A stretch of 64,000 nt of DNA from CAYVTD01 sp964454445. Lineage in GTDB: Bacteria; Bacteroidota; Ignavibacteria; Kapaibacteriales; UBA2268. This document shows, piece by piece, positions 18,205-27,332 of the stretch (the stretch's first letter is position 1; each line of letters starts with the position of its first letter). The DNA lies in assembly GCA_964454445.1 (NCBI GenBank), contig CAYVTD010000012.1, positions 1 through 64,000 on the forward strand. Reading direction: 5' to 3'. Position numbers and translations under genes: made by a program. The notes below the pieces were generated by a model. The model had not been told where the DNA came from. It saw only the letters and a program-made list of their open reading frames with translations, and did not search any database.

Positions 18205-19971
18205 TCAACCAATCATTACTTGCTCTTGAGGCAATGTGTAACGAATTTCCTTGTGTGGCTTGAAAAATGCAAGGAAAAATGTAAGAACGCCAATTCTACC
18301 TATAAACATTACAATAACATCCACTACCTTCCCTCCAGTGCCTAGAAGTGGAGATAGATTTCTTGAAAGCCCAACAGTTGATAAAGCTGATACAACCTCA
18401 AAAATTAGGTCTAGAGGCTCTTTGTCGGGTTCTATAATAATAAGAAGGAAAGAAGCAAGAAAAATTGCTAATAACGAAGCCAAGACAACCATCGATGCTT
18501 TTTCAACGATTTGGTGGCTGATTTCTCTTCCAAAGATGTTGAGATTCTTCTTGCCTCGCATTGTATTAAAAAAAGCAAGAGATAGAATAGCAAAAGTGCT
18601 TGTTTTGATGCCTCCGCCAGTCGAACCCGGCGAAGCACCTATCCACATAAGGAAAATCAGAAACATTACAGCCGGCGCTCCAAGCAAGCCAATATCTGTT
18701 GAATTAAAGCCGGCGGTTCGAGCCGTTACTACTTGGAAAATACTGTGGAAAAGTTTCGGAAAAAATGTAGTCATCTCGTTAGCTTTATAAGGCTCGATAG
18801 CCCATAAAACAAAACCACCAGGAACAACTAATATCATCGTTGTTATTACCACAAGTTTTGTCGATAGAGTAAGCTGATATCGGATCCTTTTCTGTCTATG
18901 CTTGCGAAAATTTAAAGATGAAAGATTCGTAAGTACAGAAAAACCGAGACCGCCTTCGATAATCAATAGCATAATAACAGTTAGAAAGCCATAATTATTA
19001 ATGACTTCAGGATTCATCAGGTTGCCAGGATACGTTGAAAAGCCAGCATTGCAAAACGCAGAAACAGAATGGAATACTGCCACTTTCAAATATGAAGAAT
19101 TAATAGCTGAAAAATCACCACCTAAAAACTTGTATAATAATGCCGCTCCGACAAGCTCAAGAAAAAAAGTATATAATGTAATGCTTATAAGGATTTTTGT
19201 AACACTGCCCAAACTATCCTGACTTAAAAGGTCTTTCATTAGCACTCGCATTTTCATCGACATAGCCCCTGAAAAAAAAGATGCGAAAAAAGTAGTAAGC
19301 GTCATCACTCCCAAACCGCCTATTTGGATTAGAAAGAGCAATATTAATTTACCAAGATAAGTAAAATGCGTTGCTGTATCGACAACGACCAGTCCAGTAA
19401 CACAAACGCAACTAGTCGAAGTGAAAAGTGCATCTACTACGCTTATTCCAGAGTGGGTAGATTTGGGAAGCAAGAGCAACAGCGTTCCAGTAAATATTAC
19501 AAAAGCAAAGCTGATGGCAAAAATGGCACCAGGATGCAAGGCTATTTTTGATATTAAATAACTATATTCAGTTGCACGAAATATTTGGACTAGCACGAGA
19601 AAAATAAGAATAAGCTCGAAGTATAATTCTTTGACAATATTCTGCTCGAGCGATGACAGTAGAAAACTAATTATTGTAGTTAGAAAAGATGGGAAAACTA
19701 TAATAAAAAGCAGGATAAGAGACAAAATATTTTCGGCAAGCCGTTTTTTTAAATGGTGGAAAAAGCCATCAGAATAAAACCATCTAAATATTTCCTGAAG
19801 AATGTAAATAAAGACTACTATATAAGTGAACATTGGAAGATAACTAGCTCCCTCGAACGGCACATAAAAGCCGACATACATAATCAAGACAATAAGAGAG
19901 AGCAAACCGATTGACACAGCAAGCCGGTCTAGATAACTGATTATTCTACTCTTTTTTAATTCTTTTAACAT
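18205..19971 (-). CDS. KtrB/TrkH family potassium uptake pore
   Basis: Membrane protein of 588 residues with the four pore-loop repeats of the SKT superfamily. They read SVVDALFTSTSCVCVTGLVVV, FHSVSAFCNAGFSTYPGN, FQVVTARTAGFNSTD and EVVSALSTVGLSRNLSP, each with the selectivity-filter glycine. The KSTHSG segment before the first loop is typical. An N-terminal extension of about 150 residues with extra helices is longer than standard KtrB and more like the long TrkH-type proteins of Bacteroidota. It works with the RCK subunit encoded downstream. A lipoprotein gene ends 9 bp upstream, suggesting one transcript. Confidence 0.92.
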   Translation of the reverse strand: MLKELKKSRIISYLDRLAVSIGLLSLIVLIMYVGFYVPFEGASYLPMFTYIVVFIYILQEIFRWFYSDGFFHHLKKRLAENILSLILLFIIVFPSFLTTIISFLLSSLEQNIVKELYFELILIFLVLVQIFRATEYSYLISKIALHPGAIFAISFAFVIFTGTLLLLLPKSTHSGISVVDALFTSTSCVCVTGLVVVDTATHFTYLGKLILLFLIQIGGLGVMTLTTFFASFFSGAMSMKMRVLMKDLLSQDSLGSVTKILISITLYTFFLELVGAALLYKFLGGDFSAINSSYLKVAVFHSVSAFCNAGFSTYPGNLMNPEVINNYGFLTVIMLLIIEGGLGFSVLTNLSSLNFRKHRQKRIRYQLTLSTKLVVITTMILVVPGGFVLWAIEPYKANEMTTFFPKLFHSIFQVVTARTAGFNSTDIGLLGAPAVMFLIFLMWIGASPGSTGGGIKTSTFAILSLAFFNTMRGKKNLNIFGREISHQIVEKASMVVLASLLAIFLASFLLIIIEPDKEPLDLIFEVVSALSTVGLSRNLSPLLGTGGKVVDVIVMFIGRIGVLTFFLAFFKPHKEIRYTLPQEQVMIG

Positions 19972-19980
19972 AAAACACCA

Positions 19981-21171
19981 CTATTTGCCTGCTTTTCGCA
20001 ATGGCTGGGCTGCATATTCATAAGTTGTTACTTTTATTAATTCTTTGTTTTTCACATCGCCTTTGTATTGACCTTCGTAACTACCGAAAAACTCTTTTTG
20101 CACAATTTTTCCTTTGGAAAACTCAACTTTTGTATCTTTCGAGCTAAAAACTTCTCGATGAAGACAATAGCTCATTTCCTTTATATCAGCATTAACGAAG
20201 CCAAAATTATTTGGAATGTAATTGCCCTTCCAATCGATATATTTAGCCGAATGGAGCTTGTCATATTGTTTTGTTTTATTATTATACTTAAATTCTTCGA
20301 ACATAGCTTCATAACCATTTTCAGCATAATCAAATACCATTTTCGTGGAGGTTTCGTCAAGTTCCTTCATTTCTTTGTCTGGAAAACCAATGATGGCAAT
20401 AGTTTGTCCTTTCGCATTTTTTTCTGTCTTATACCATTCTTCGACAGGATGCATCGAGCAATCTGGCTCGCTAGTGCGATAGTAGGTTGGATTGCCATCG
20501 ATATCAAATTCTGTGGCAACCTGATAAATGATTTTTCCAAATTTATCACCTTCTTCTATCGAATATATCTTTTTATTTTGGATGAAGTAAGTCAGATAGC
20601 TCCCGTCTTTTTGCCCGGCATCTTTAGGAAAAAACTGCAAAATATATTCATCTCGCTCTTTGCCTCCATCAACATTTACATAACCGGGAATATTAGGATA
20701 TCTGGCTCCTCTTTCTGATATAAGGAAACCTTCATTGTTGTAAGTAAATGAATTCTCGCGAACCAACATCTCTATGTTATCAACAATCTGATATTCTGCC
20801 TCATTTAATTTATGCAGGTATTCTTTGTCGTAGCAAGTTTTATAGAGCGTCGTCTTTTCTCCTCCAAAAATCACTGTCGAACTAGTAGGCAAACGATTCT
20901 CGTCAAACTCTACCTCGATTGTCTGTGTTATTTTGCCTTCATTATTCTTATGAACAGATTTTTTCCAGAAATAATCATCTGGCTTTTCGTAGATATATTC
21001 AATAATGGTTGTGTCTTTTTCTCCATCGTTGATTTCTATAACTGTCTGCTTGGATATTTTCAAGTATTGTTTACCATCGGGAACATCAGTCGTGGAAAGA
21101 TCATCTTTTCTTGAACAAGAGGCAAATAAAACCAAGATTCCAAGAATTAAAAAGGCAAGTTTTCTTTTCAT
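19981..21171 (-). CDS. Lipoprotein of unknown function upstream of the potassium transporter
   Basis: The protein has 396 residues with a lipoprotein signal peptide: MKRKLAFLILGILVLFASC, with Cys19 in the lipobox FASC. The mature part is hydrophilic and beta-rich, with loosely repeated units such as FDENRLPTSST, YNNEGFLISERG and FDIDGNPTYYRT, reminiscent of YD/RHS-like toxin-shell repeats but too degenerate to assign. No enzymatic motif was seen. Its stop lies 9 bp before the ktrB start on the same strand, so it probably leads the potassium-uptake operon. Confidence 0.7.
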   Translation of the reverse strand: MKRKLAFLILGILVLFASCSRKDDLSTTDVPDGKQYLKISKQTVIEINDGEKDTTIIEYIYEKPDDYFWKKSVHKNNEGKITQTIEVEFDENRLPTSSTVIFGGEKTTLYKTCYDKEYLHKLNEAEYQIVDNIEMLVRENSFTYNNEGFLISERGARYPNIPGYVNVDGGKERDEYILQFFPKDAGQKDGSYLTYFIQNKKIYSIEEGDKFGKIIYQVATEFDIDGNPTYYRTSEPDCSMHPVEEWYKTEKNAKGQTIAIIGFPDKEMKELDETSTKMVFDYAENGYEAMFEEFKYNNKTKQYDKLHSAKYIDWKGNYIPNNFGFVNADIKEMSYCLHREVFSSKDTKVEFSKGKIVQKEFFGSYEGQYKGDVKNKELIKVTTYEYAAQPLRKAGK

Positions 21172-21377
21172 TATTCACTCCATAAGATTTGAACATTACA
21201 CAAAAAACAAACGCAAATATCGAAAAAAATGTTAAAAACAAAAAGAAAAATGGTAAAAAGTATTTAAATAAATGAAAAATGAATAATATCACTTTTAAGG
21301 CAATTATTTTTTCGTTAAATTGATTTTTGAGTTCTTTTAAAGTTAATAAATGTAAGTTTCAATAGGAGGAGTCAAGT

Positions 21378-24300
21378 ATGAAGCCAATTTATCGACACAT
21401 ATTCTCAAAACATAGTGCTATTATGCTGTTAATGCTATGCCTTGCATTAATGTCTGCTAATGCACAAATAACCACAAAAGGCAAGGACTTTTGGTTCGGA
21501 TTCATGGAGAACTACAACGAAGACAATCTTACTTTGAAAGTATTTATTAGCTCCGAGAATAACGCTAGCGGGGTTATCAGCATACCGCAAAACAACTGGA
21601 CGCAGAATTTTACGGTTACTGCCAATCAAAGCACAATAATTGCCATACCCAACAATGTCGGGCACAGTAAGGGCGCTGGTGCGCAAAAAACAGCAATTCA
21701 CGTTACTACCGACAATGAAGTAAATGTCTTTGCTATGAATTACCGCAAGGAAAGTTCAGATGGTACTTTGGTTTTACCAACTAATGCATTAGGCAGCAAT
21801 TATTATGTTATGTCATATACTCCAATGATTAATTCAGAATTTTTAATTATTGGGGTTGAAGCCAACACTAAATTAGATATAATTTCGCCGTCTGGCACTA
21901 AATCGACTTTGACTCTTAACAAAGGCGATGCATACCAATTTAAATCAAAAGAAGACTATACCGGGTATTACATCAGTTCTGATGCTTATGGAGCCAAGCC
22001 CTTTGCAGTATTTAGCGGTAATCAATGCGTAAATATACCTCCTTCGATAAGTGCTTGCGATCATATTGTCGAGCAGCTTTTTCCGGTTCGCTCATGGAGA
22101 CGAACCTTTGTTACAGTGCCTCTACAAACCCGCAACGGCGACACATACAGAATTTTAGCATCCAGAAACAATACAGAAATCAAAATAAATGGCACTTCGG
22201 TAGCAGCCCTCAATCAGGGACAATTCTATGAATTAATTTTAAAATCTCCAAGTGTCATTGCAGGTAATTATCCTATATGCGTTGCTCAATATAGCAATGG
22301 TCAGTCTTATGATAATGCCAATGCAGACCCGTTTATGATAATTTTAAGCCCTGTCGATCAAACAAGATATGACATTACTTTCCACGTCTTCGATTTCCCA
22401 AATATTTCTCATAATTATCTTAATGTTGTTACCAAAACTTCATGTGTAAGCACTTTGCGGCTCGATGGAGCTGTGATTTCTTCAGCCTTTTCACAAGTTC
22501 CATTCGATCCGAGTTACTCTTATGCACAACTTTCCATTTCGCCTGGCTCGCACCGGTTAATTGGCAATGAAGATTGCGGATTCAATGCTTATGTCTATGG
22601 TTACGGTAGTTACGATTCTTATGGCTATTCGGCTGGAACTAGTTTGGATACTCTATCAATTTCCCTTGTAGTCAATACAAACTGCGCAGGCACCCCAACG
22701 GAATTTTTTGTAAAATCGCGCCCATACACCATCAAGAATTATAATTGGAACTTTGGAGATGGGAGTACATCATCGCTCGAGCGCCCAAAGCACGCATACA
22801 AATCAGGCGGGGTTTACGAAGTGCGACTCGTGGTTACTTATGACGACAATGAGAAAGACACTTCAGTCCAAACCTTTGTGATTACCGAACCTAAAGCAAA
22901 AATATATTATACTGGAGGAGGTTGCGGTAATCTCAAACTCCAATTTACAAATATGTCCACTGTTGTTGGAGGAGTAATTAATTATTATGAATGGGATTTC
23001 GGCGATGGTAACAAATCTTTTGTAGAAAATCCTGAACATATTTACAACAAGGTCGGTGAATATGATATTGTCCTGATGGTTAGAACAACGAATGGATGTA
23101 TTTCCTTTGATACAACAAAAATTAATATTTATCCAATGCCAAAAGTAAATGCCGGAGCAGATGTGGAAATATGCTTGAATAGCTCAACAGAAATAGGCAG
23201 CCCTGCAACTAGCGGCACTGCACCATACATTTATCAATGGTCGCCTTCCACTGGTCTGGATGCCGTCGATAAGCCAACAGTCATTGCCTCACCAAAGGTA
23301 ACAACAAACTATATTGTTACTGTAACAGATAAACACGGCTGCATTGGAAGGGATACAATTCAAGTAATTGTCAATCCGCTTCCGGTTGCTAACGCAGGAA
23401 ATGATGTTAATATATGTTTTGGCGAAACAATAACCATCGGTTCTCCAGCTACTGGAGGCACTCCCCCTTATGTAAAATATGAATGGTCTCCTGCCGAAGG
23501 GCTAAGTGCAACAAATACTTCTTCTGTCGATGCTTCACCTTTAGATACGACAGTATATATTGTAACAGTAACCGATTCCAAAGGATGTATTGATACAGAT
23601 ACAATTAGAGTAAATGTTTGGCCCCTTCCAACACCGGTTATCAAACCATTAGGTCCCACTTGGTTTTGCTCTTGCGACAGTGTAATATTAGATGCACAAA
23701 ACTTCGGTTATACTAACTATTTGTGGTCAACAGGCGAAACAACAAGAATGATTACTGTTCGCGACCCTGGCAATTATACCGTTACGGTAACTGATACCAA
23801 TGGCTGTGTGAATACATCACCCCCGGAGACCATTAGCGTTACTTATCCCACTGCCAAGATAGCATTACCCTCAACCATTCAATCTGCCAGTACTGGTTCT
23901 CAAATCAGCATCCCACTTTTTATCAAAGAATCAGAACATCTTGACACTTGCAAGGTATATAAATATCAGGTAAAGATCAGAATGAAACGCTCTTGTCTCG
24001 TGCCAATGGATCCTAATAACAAAGGAAATATCGTTGGAGAAGAAAGAACAATGACATTGAACGGCACAAGAAAACAAGGCGATAGCGTTTTAATGCTCTT
24101 TGATTTTATGGCAGTTTTAGGAAATACATCATCGACTTCGCTTGAAATAATCGATTTCCAATGGCTCGATTGCCCATTTCAAGTCGATACAAGCGGTTCA
24201 TTTTTCCAAATTGATAATATTTGTCTTGCTGGAAACAAAGAGCGTCTCTATTTCGAAAATTCCAATCAAATTTCACTAATGCCAAGTATAATAAACTCAC

Positions 24301-24518
24301 AAACAGATGTCCTTTATAAAGTTGCCGAAGATGGCATAGCTAAGCTATTTGTTGTCGATATTCTCGGAAGGACGGTCGATAAAATTCTCGAACACAACCA
24401 TAAGGCAGGATTTTATCAAATCACTTATGATGCTTCAAAAATTAACACCGGAATATATTTCTTTGTTCTACAGTCCCCAACTAAAGTTGTTACTAAAATG
24501 GCTGAGGTGCAAAAATGA
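21378..24518 (+). CDS. Large T9SS cargo with IgGFc-binding N-terminal domain and PKD repeats
   Basis: The protein has 1046 residues and a strong AGGAGGAG ribosome site. A signal peptide (to about residue 29, ANA) precedes an IgGFc-binding protein N-terminal type domain (about 35-400: GKDFWFGFMENY, FAMNYRKESSDGTLVLPTNALG). Two PKD domains follow (about 450-590), marked by WNFGDGSTSS and WDFGDGNKSF. Two nearly identical repeats come next (about 595-755; each with ICxxxxxxIGSPAT and SPSTGL/SPAEGL ... DxxGC), then a third, divergent repeat. The last 80 residues are a T9SS type A sorting domain. This is the layout of SprB-like surface adhesins of gliding or attaching Bacteroidota. Surface display and adhesion are inferred. 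The downstream gene overlaps by 4 bp. Confidence 0.85.
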   Translation: MKPIYRHIFSKHSAIMLLMLCLALMSANAQITTKGKDFWFGFMENYNEDNLTLKVFISSENNASGVISIPQNNWTQNFTVTANQSTIIAIPNNVGHSKGAGAQKTAIHVTTDNEVNVFAMNYRKESSDGTLVLPTNALGSNYYVMSYTPMINSEFLIIGVEANTKLDIISPSGTKSTLTLNKGDAYQFKSKEDYTGYYISSDAYGAKPFAVFSGNQCVNIPPSISACDHIVEQLFPVRSWRRTFVTVPLQTRNGDTYRILASRNNTEIKINGTSVAALNQGQFYELILKSPSVIAGNYPICVAQYSNGQSYDNANADPFMIILSPVDQTRYDITFHVFDFPNISHNYLNVVTKTSCVSTLRLDGAVISSAFSQVPFDPSYSYAQLSISPGSHRLIGNEDCGFNAYVYGYGSYDSYGYSAGTSLDTLSISLVVNTNCAGTPTEFFVKSRPYTIKNYNWNFGDGSTSSLERPKHAYKSGGVYEVRLVVTYDDNEKDTSVQTFVITEPKAKIYYTGGGCGNLKLQFTNMSTVVGGVINYYEWDFGDGNKSFVENPEHIYNKVGEYDIVLMVRTTNGCISFDTTKINIYPMPKVNAGADVEICLNSSTEIGSPATSGTAPYIYQWSPSTGLDAVDKPTVIASPKVTTNYIVTVTDKHGCIGRDTIQVIVNPLPVANAGNDVNICFGETITIGSPATGGTPPYVKYEWSPAEGLSATNTSSVDASPLDTTVYIVTVTDSKGCIDTDTIRVNVWPLPTPVIKPLGPTWFCSCDSVILDAQNFGYTNYLWSTGETTRMITVRDPGNYTVTVTDTNGCVNTSPPETISVTYPTAKIALPSTIQSASTGSQISIPLFIKESEHLDTCKVYKYQVKIRMKRSCLVPMDPNNKGNIVGEERTMTLNGTRKQGDSVLMLFDFMAVLGNTSSTSLEIIDFQWLDCPFQVDTSGSFFQIDNICLAGNKERLYFENSNQISLMPSIINSQTDVLYKVAEDGIAKLFVVDILGRTVDKILEHNHKAGFYQITYDASKINTGIYFFVLQSPTKVVTKMAEVQK

Positions 24519-26509
24519 AAAAAATAATATTAATAATTTGTATAGCTATTTTCCCATTATCGATATTTGCGCAATTTAGCCCAATCGTAACCAATCAAGG
24601 CAATGATGCTGATCCTTATACTCACAGCCGTTATGGCGTTTGGCTACATTACAACATTAATTTCCACCGGGCTGACTATCTTGCGCAAGAAATTAAAGTC
24701 GAAAGTTGTTGTGACGGTTTTGAAAATGCAAATGGAAGCGGGTTTTCCTTTGGTTTACTTTATGAAATGCCTTTAGTAACTGATTTACTCCTCGGCATAA
24801 GAGCAGGATATTTTATGAATGGCGCTAAACTTGTTGCCAAAGAACCGATAACATCAGGATTATATGATTACGATCATGATACTTGGATAGATGGATTGTT
24901 CGAGCATTCTCTCGATTTGACAATCAATCAAATAGCTCTCGAACCAATGGTCAACTATCGTTTTTGGGACCAACTTGCTATCCACGGAGGCTTCCATTTC
25001 AGTTTTGCCAACCTTAGCAAGGAATATTCTCATAAAGAAAAAATCCTCAAGCCTGCAACTGGAGTTTTTGAAACAGGTACCCGCGAGCGACTCCTTAGCA
25101 AGGGAGATATCCAAGATATTTCGGGCATTGGATTCGGTTTAATCGCTGGACTTAGCTATGAATTTGCATTGGATAGAAACAAGAACTTTTTGCTAGCACC
25201 GGAGATCTTTTACCATTATTCACTTACTACGCAAGTTCCCGATGTTAATTGGAATATCGATAATTTGCGAATGGGGCTTGCGTTTAAATACTGCCCATTT
25301 TCGCCTGGAAAATCTAAAAGTATTCTCAAAGGCGATATCAAGGCTAGTGGACTACTTCCTGATGGTTCTCTCAGCGAGAGCATCGTTCTAAAAGTCGAAG
25401 AGTTCGAATCGACAAGAATGCGTCCCTTGCTAACTTATATCTTTTTCGATGAAAACTCAGATAAAATTCCTGAACGTTATGAATCACTCACCGCAGAGCA
25501 GACTAGCAGGTTTAACATCGATAAGCTACACGGCTACGGAGTAATCGAAACCTACAGGAATATATTAAATATCATCGGAAAAAGAATGTTAGAGCATCCA
25601 GAGGCAAAAATCGCCATCGAAGGCTGCAATTCAAATCAGGGAGCCGAGAAAAACAACTTAACCTTGTCAAAAAACAGAGCCGTTGCTGTGCGTGATTATT
25701 TGCAGAATGTTTGGGGCATTCCTGCCGACAGAATGTTGCTATCCGAGCGTAATCTCCCCGTTGAGCCATCAAATGTAAACGATCCCGACGGTATCGTTGA
25801 AAACCGCCGCGTCGAGATTACTTCCAATTTGATGGATATTATTGCTCCAATCATAACTAAAGACACCCTTCGCCTCGTTAATCCACCTAAAGTAGTTTTT
25901 AACCCAAGTTACAGAAGCGACGCTGGTCTTGTAAATTGGTTAATTAATGCCGAACAGGACGGAAAAACTATCCAGACCTTTGATGGTGCTGGATCACCTC
26001 CAGAACAAATCGAATGGACTTTCCGCCGCGAACCGAATTCCATACCCAAGAAAGATGCCATGCTTAAATATAATATGATATTGCTCGATGCAGAAAATCA
26101 AACATTGACGACCGATACCAAATCTCTGCCTGTCGAACAGATTACAATAAGCCAAAAACGCCGTAATCGCGTTGCTGACAAATATATAGACGAATATTCG
26201 CTAATACTTTTTGAATTTGACAAATCGAAATTAAGTTATTACAATACCCAAATTATTGATTTGATTAAATCAAAAATGACACTACAGTCGGAAGTTTTCA
26301 TATCCGGACATACCGACAGGATTGGAAACGCTGATTACAACAAACGTTTATCAGCAGAGCGAGCAGGGGTTGTTGCCAAGTCGCTGCCTCAAGTGAAAAA
26401 TTCTACAGGTTTCGGCAGCGAAGAGCAGCTTTTCGACAACAATTATCCTGAAGGCAGGTTCTATTGCAGACGCGTAGATATTCGTGTAGAAACACCCGTT
26501 GAAAGATAG
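24515..26509 (+). CDS. OmpA family protein with two C-terminal OmpA domains
   Basis: The protein has 664 residues with a signal peptide (to about residue 20, IFA). The N-terminal half (about 40-270) looks like an outer-membrane barrel (LLLGIRAGYFMNGAKL, GIGFGLIAGLSYEFAL). Two OmpA-like modules follow. The first (about 305-445) has LTYIFFDENSDKIPERY and LSKNRAVAVRDYLQ but reads EGCNSNQG where the family has GHTDxxG, so the peptidoglycan-binding Asp is missing. The second (about 565-660) is standard: FEFDKSKLSYYN, ISGHTDRIGNADYNKRLSAERAGVV. It likely anchors to peptidoglycan through the second module. The start overlaps the cargo stop (ATGA), so translation is coupled and the two products may form one surface complex. 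Confidence 0.85.
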   Translation: MKKIILIICIAIFPLSIFAQFSPIVTNQGNDADPYTHSRYGVWLHYNINFHRADYLAQEIKVESCCDGFENANGSGFSFGLLYEMPLVTDLLLGIRAGYFMNGAKLVAKEPITSGLYDYDHDTWIDGLFEHSLDLTINQIALEPMVNYRFWDQLAIHGGFHFSFANLSKEYSHKEKILKPATGVFETGTRERLLSKGDIQDISGIGFGLIAGLSYEFALDRNKNFLLAPEIFYHYSLTTQVPDVNWNIDNLRMGLAFKYCPFSPGKSKSILKGDIKASGLLPDGSLSESIVLKVEEFESTRMRPLLTYIFFDENSDKIPERYESLTAEQTSRFNIDKLHGYGVIETYRNILNIIGKRMLEHPEAKIAIEGCNSNQGAEKNNLTLSKNRAVAVRDYLQNVWGIPADRMLLSERNLPVEPSNVNDPDGIVENRRVEITSNLMDIIAPIITKDTLRLVNPPKVVFNPSYRSDAGLVNWLINAEQDGKTIQTFDGAGSPPEQIEWTFRREPNSIPKKDAMLKYNMILLDAENQTLTTDTKSLPVEQITISQKRRNRVADKYIDEYSLILFEFDKSKLSYYNTQIIDLIKSKMTLQSEVFISGHTDRIGNADYNKRLSAERAGVVAKSLPQVKNSTGFGSEEQLFDNNYPEGRFYCRRVDIRVETPVER

Positions 26510-26593
26510 AGGATTACTTTTATCACACTACACGTTTTTTTTTTTCGTCTTATGCTCTAATAAACGAAATAATTTCACAATAGGAGTTTTTTT

Positions 26594-27301
26594 ATGAAAA
26601 CAGCCATTATTTCAGTAATTGCGCTTGCTGTCTTGTCTCTTGCATCTTTTGCCCAGCCAAAACTCGAAATTGTCGGTGGAGATACATACAACTGGGGACA
26701 AGTTTCTCCCAAAGATTCACCTCTGAAAGCCAAAATAAAATTAAAAAACTCTGGTAATCAAACATTAAATATCGAAAACGTCAAGCCAACTTGCGGTTGC
26801 ACCACTGCTCCACTCGATAAAAACATTCTTCAGCCAGGCGAAACTGCCACACTCGACGTTACGCTCAACGTAACAAGTCGAAATCAGGAAGTTAGCAAAT
26901 CTATCAGGATTACTTCTAACGACCCGGCTCAAAACCTGAAAGTGCTTCAATTAAAGGCAAATGTCGTTGTTGAATTAGAAATCGGTCCTACCCCGTATTT
27001 TGTTTTTAAAGATATGGAAGTCGGCAAAGAAGCGGAGGCTTCTCTTGTTATTTCCAACCATTCGAAGAAAATAGTTAAAATAGAATCCATTGAAATTACA
27101 CCTGAAAACTTCGTTATTAATATTCCAAAAAAAATAACATTAAAAGCTGGCGAAAGCAAAGAAATCATCGGAAAAGTTGTTCCAAAAGAAGCAGGCTATT
27201 TCAGCTCTAAACTAACATTGAAAACAGATTTCCCCGATTATGAAACACTTGTAATCCCCGGTTATGGCAACGTAAAAGAATCAAAAATTTTCAATAATTG
27301 A
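26594..27301 (+). CDS. DUF1573 domain exported protein
   Basis: The protein has 235 residues with a signal peptide (to about residue 20, SFA). The DUF1573 domain at about 28-110 has the usual layout (YNWGQVSPKDSPLKAKIKLKN, CGCTTAPLDKNILQPGETATL) with the conserved CGCT motif. A second Ig-like/MSP-type beta domain follows (about 120-225). Members of this family are periplasmic or surface proteins of unknown role in Bacteroidota. A TAGGAG ribosome site precedes the start. It follows the OmpA gene by 84 bp, with a T-run in the spacer. Confidence 0.88.
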   Translation: MKTAIISVIALAVLSLASFAQPKLEIVGGDTYNWGQVSPKDSPLKAKIKLKNSGNQTLNIENVKPTCGCTTAPLDKNILQPGETATLDVTLNVTSRNQEVSKSIRITSNDPAQNLKVLQLKANVVVELEIGPTPYFVFKDMEVGKEAEASLVISNHSKKIVKIESIEITPENFVINIPKKITLKAGESKEIIGKVVPKEAGYFSSKLTLKTDFPDYETLVIPGYGNVKESKIFNN

Positions 27302-27332
27302 CAATTATTAATTTGACTGAAGATTATTTATT

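Noticed and set aside
18251..18790. Plus-strand open frame of 179 codons
   Set aside because: Antisense to the potassium pore gene, with basic random-looking composition.
20068..20718. Plus-strand open frame of 216 codons
   Set aside because: Fully antisense to the lipoprotein gene; hydrophobic product typical of a reversed frame, no ribosome site.
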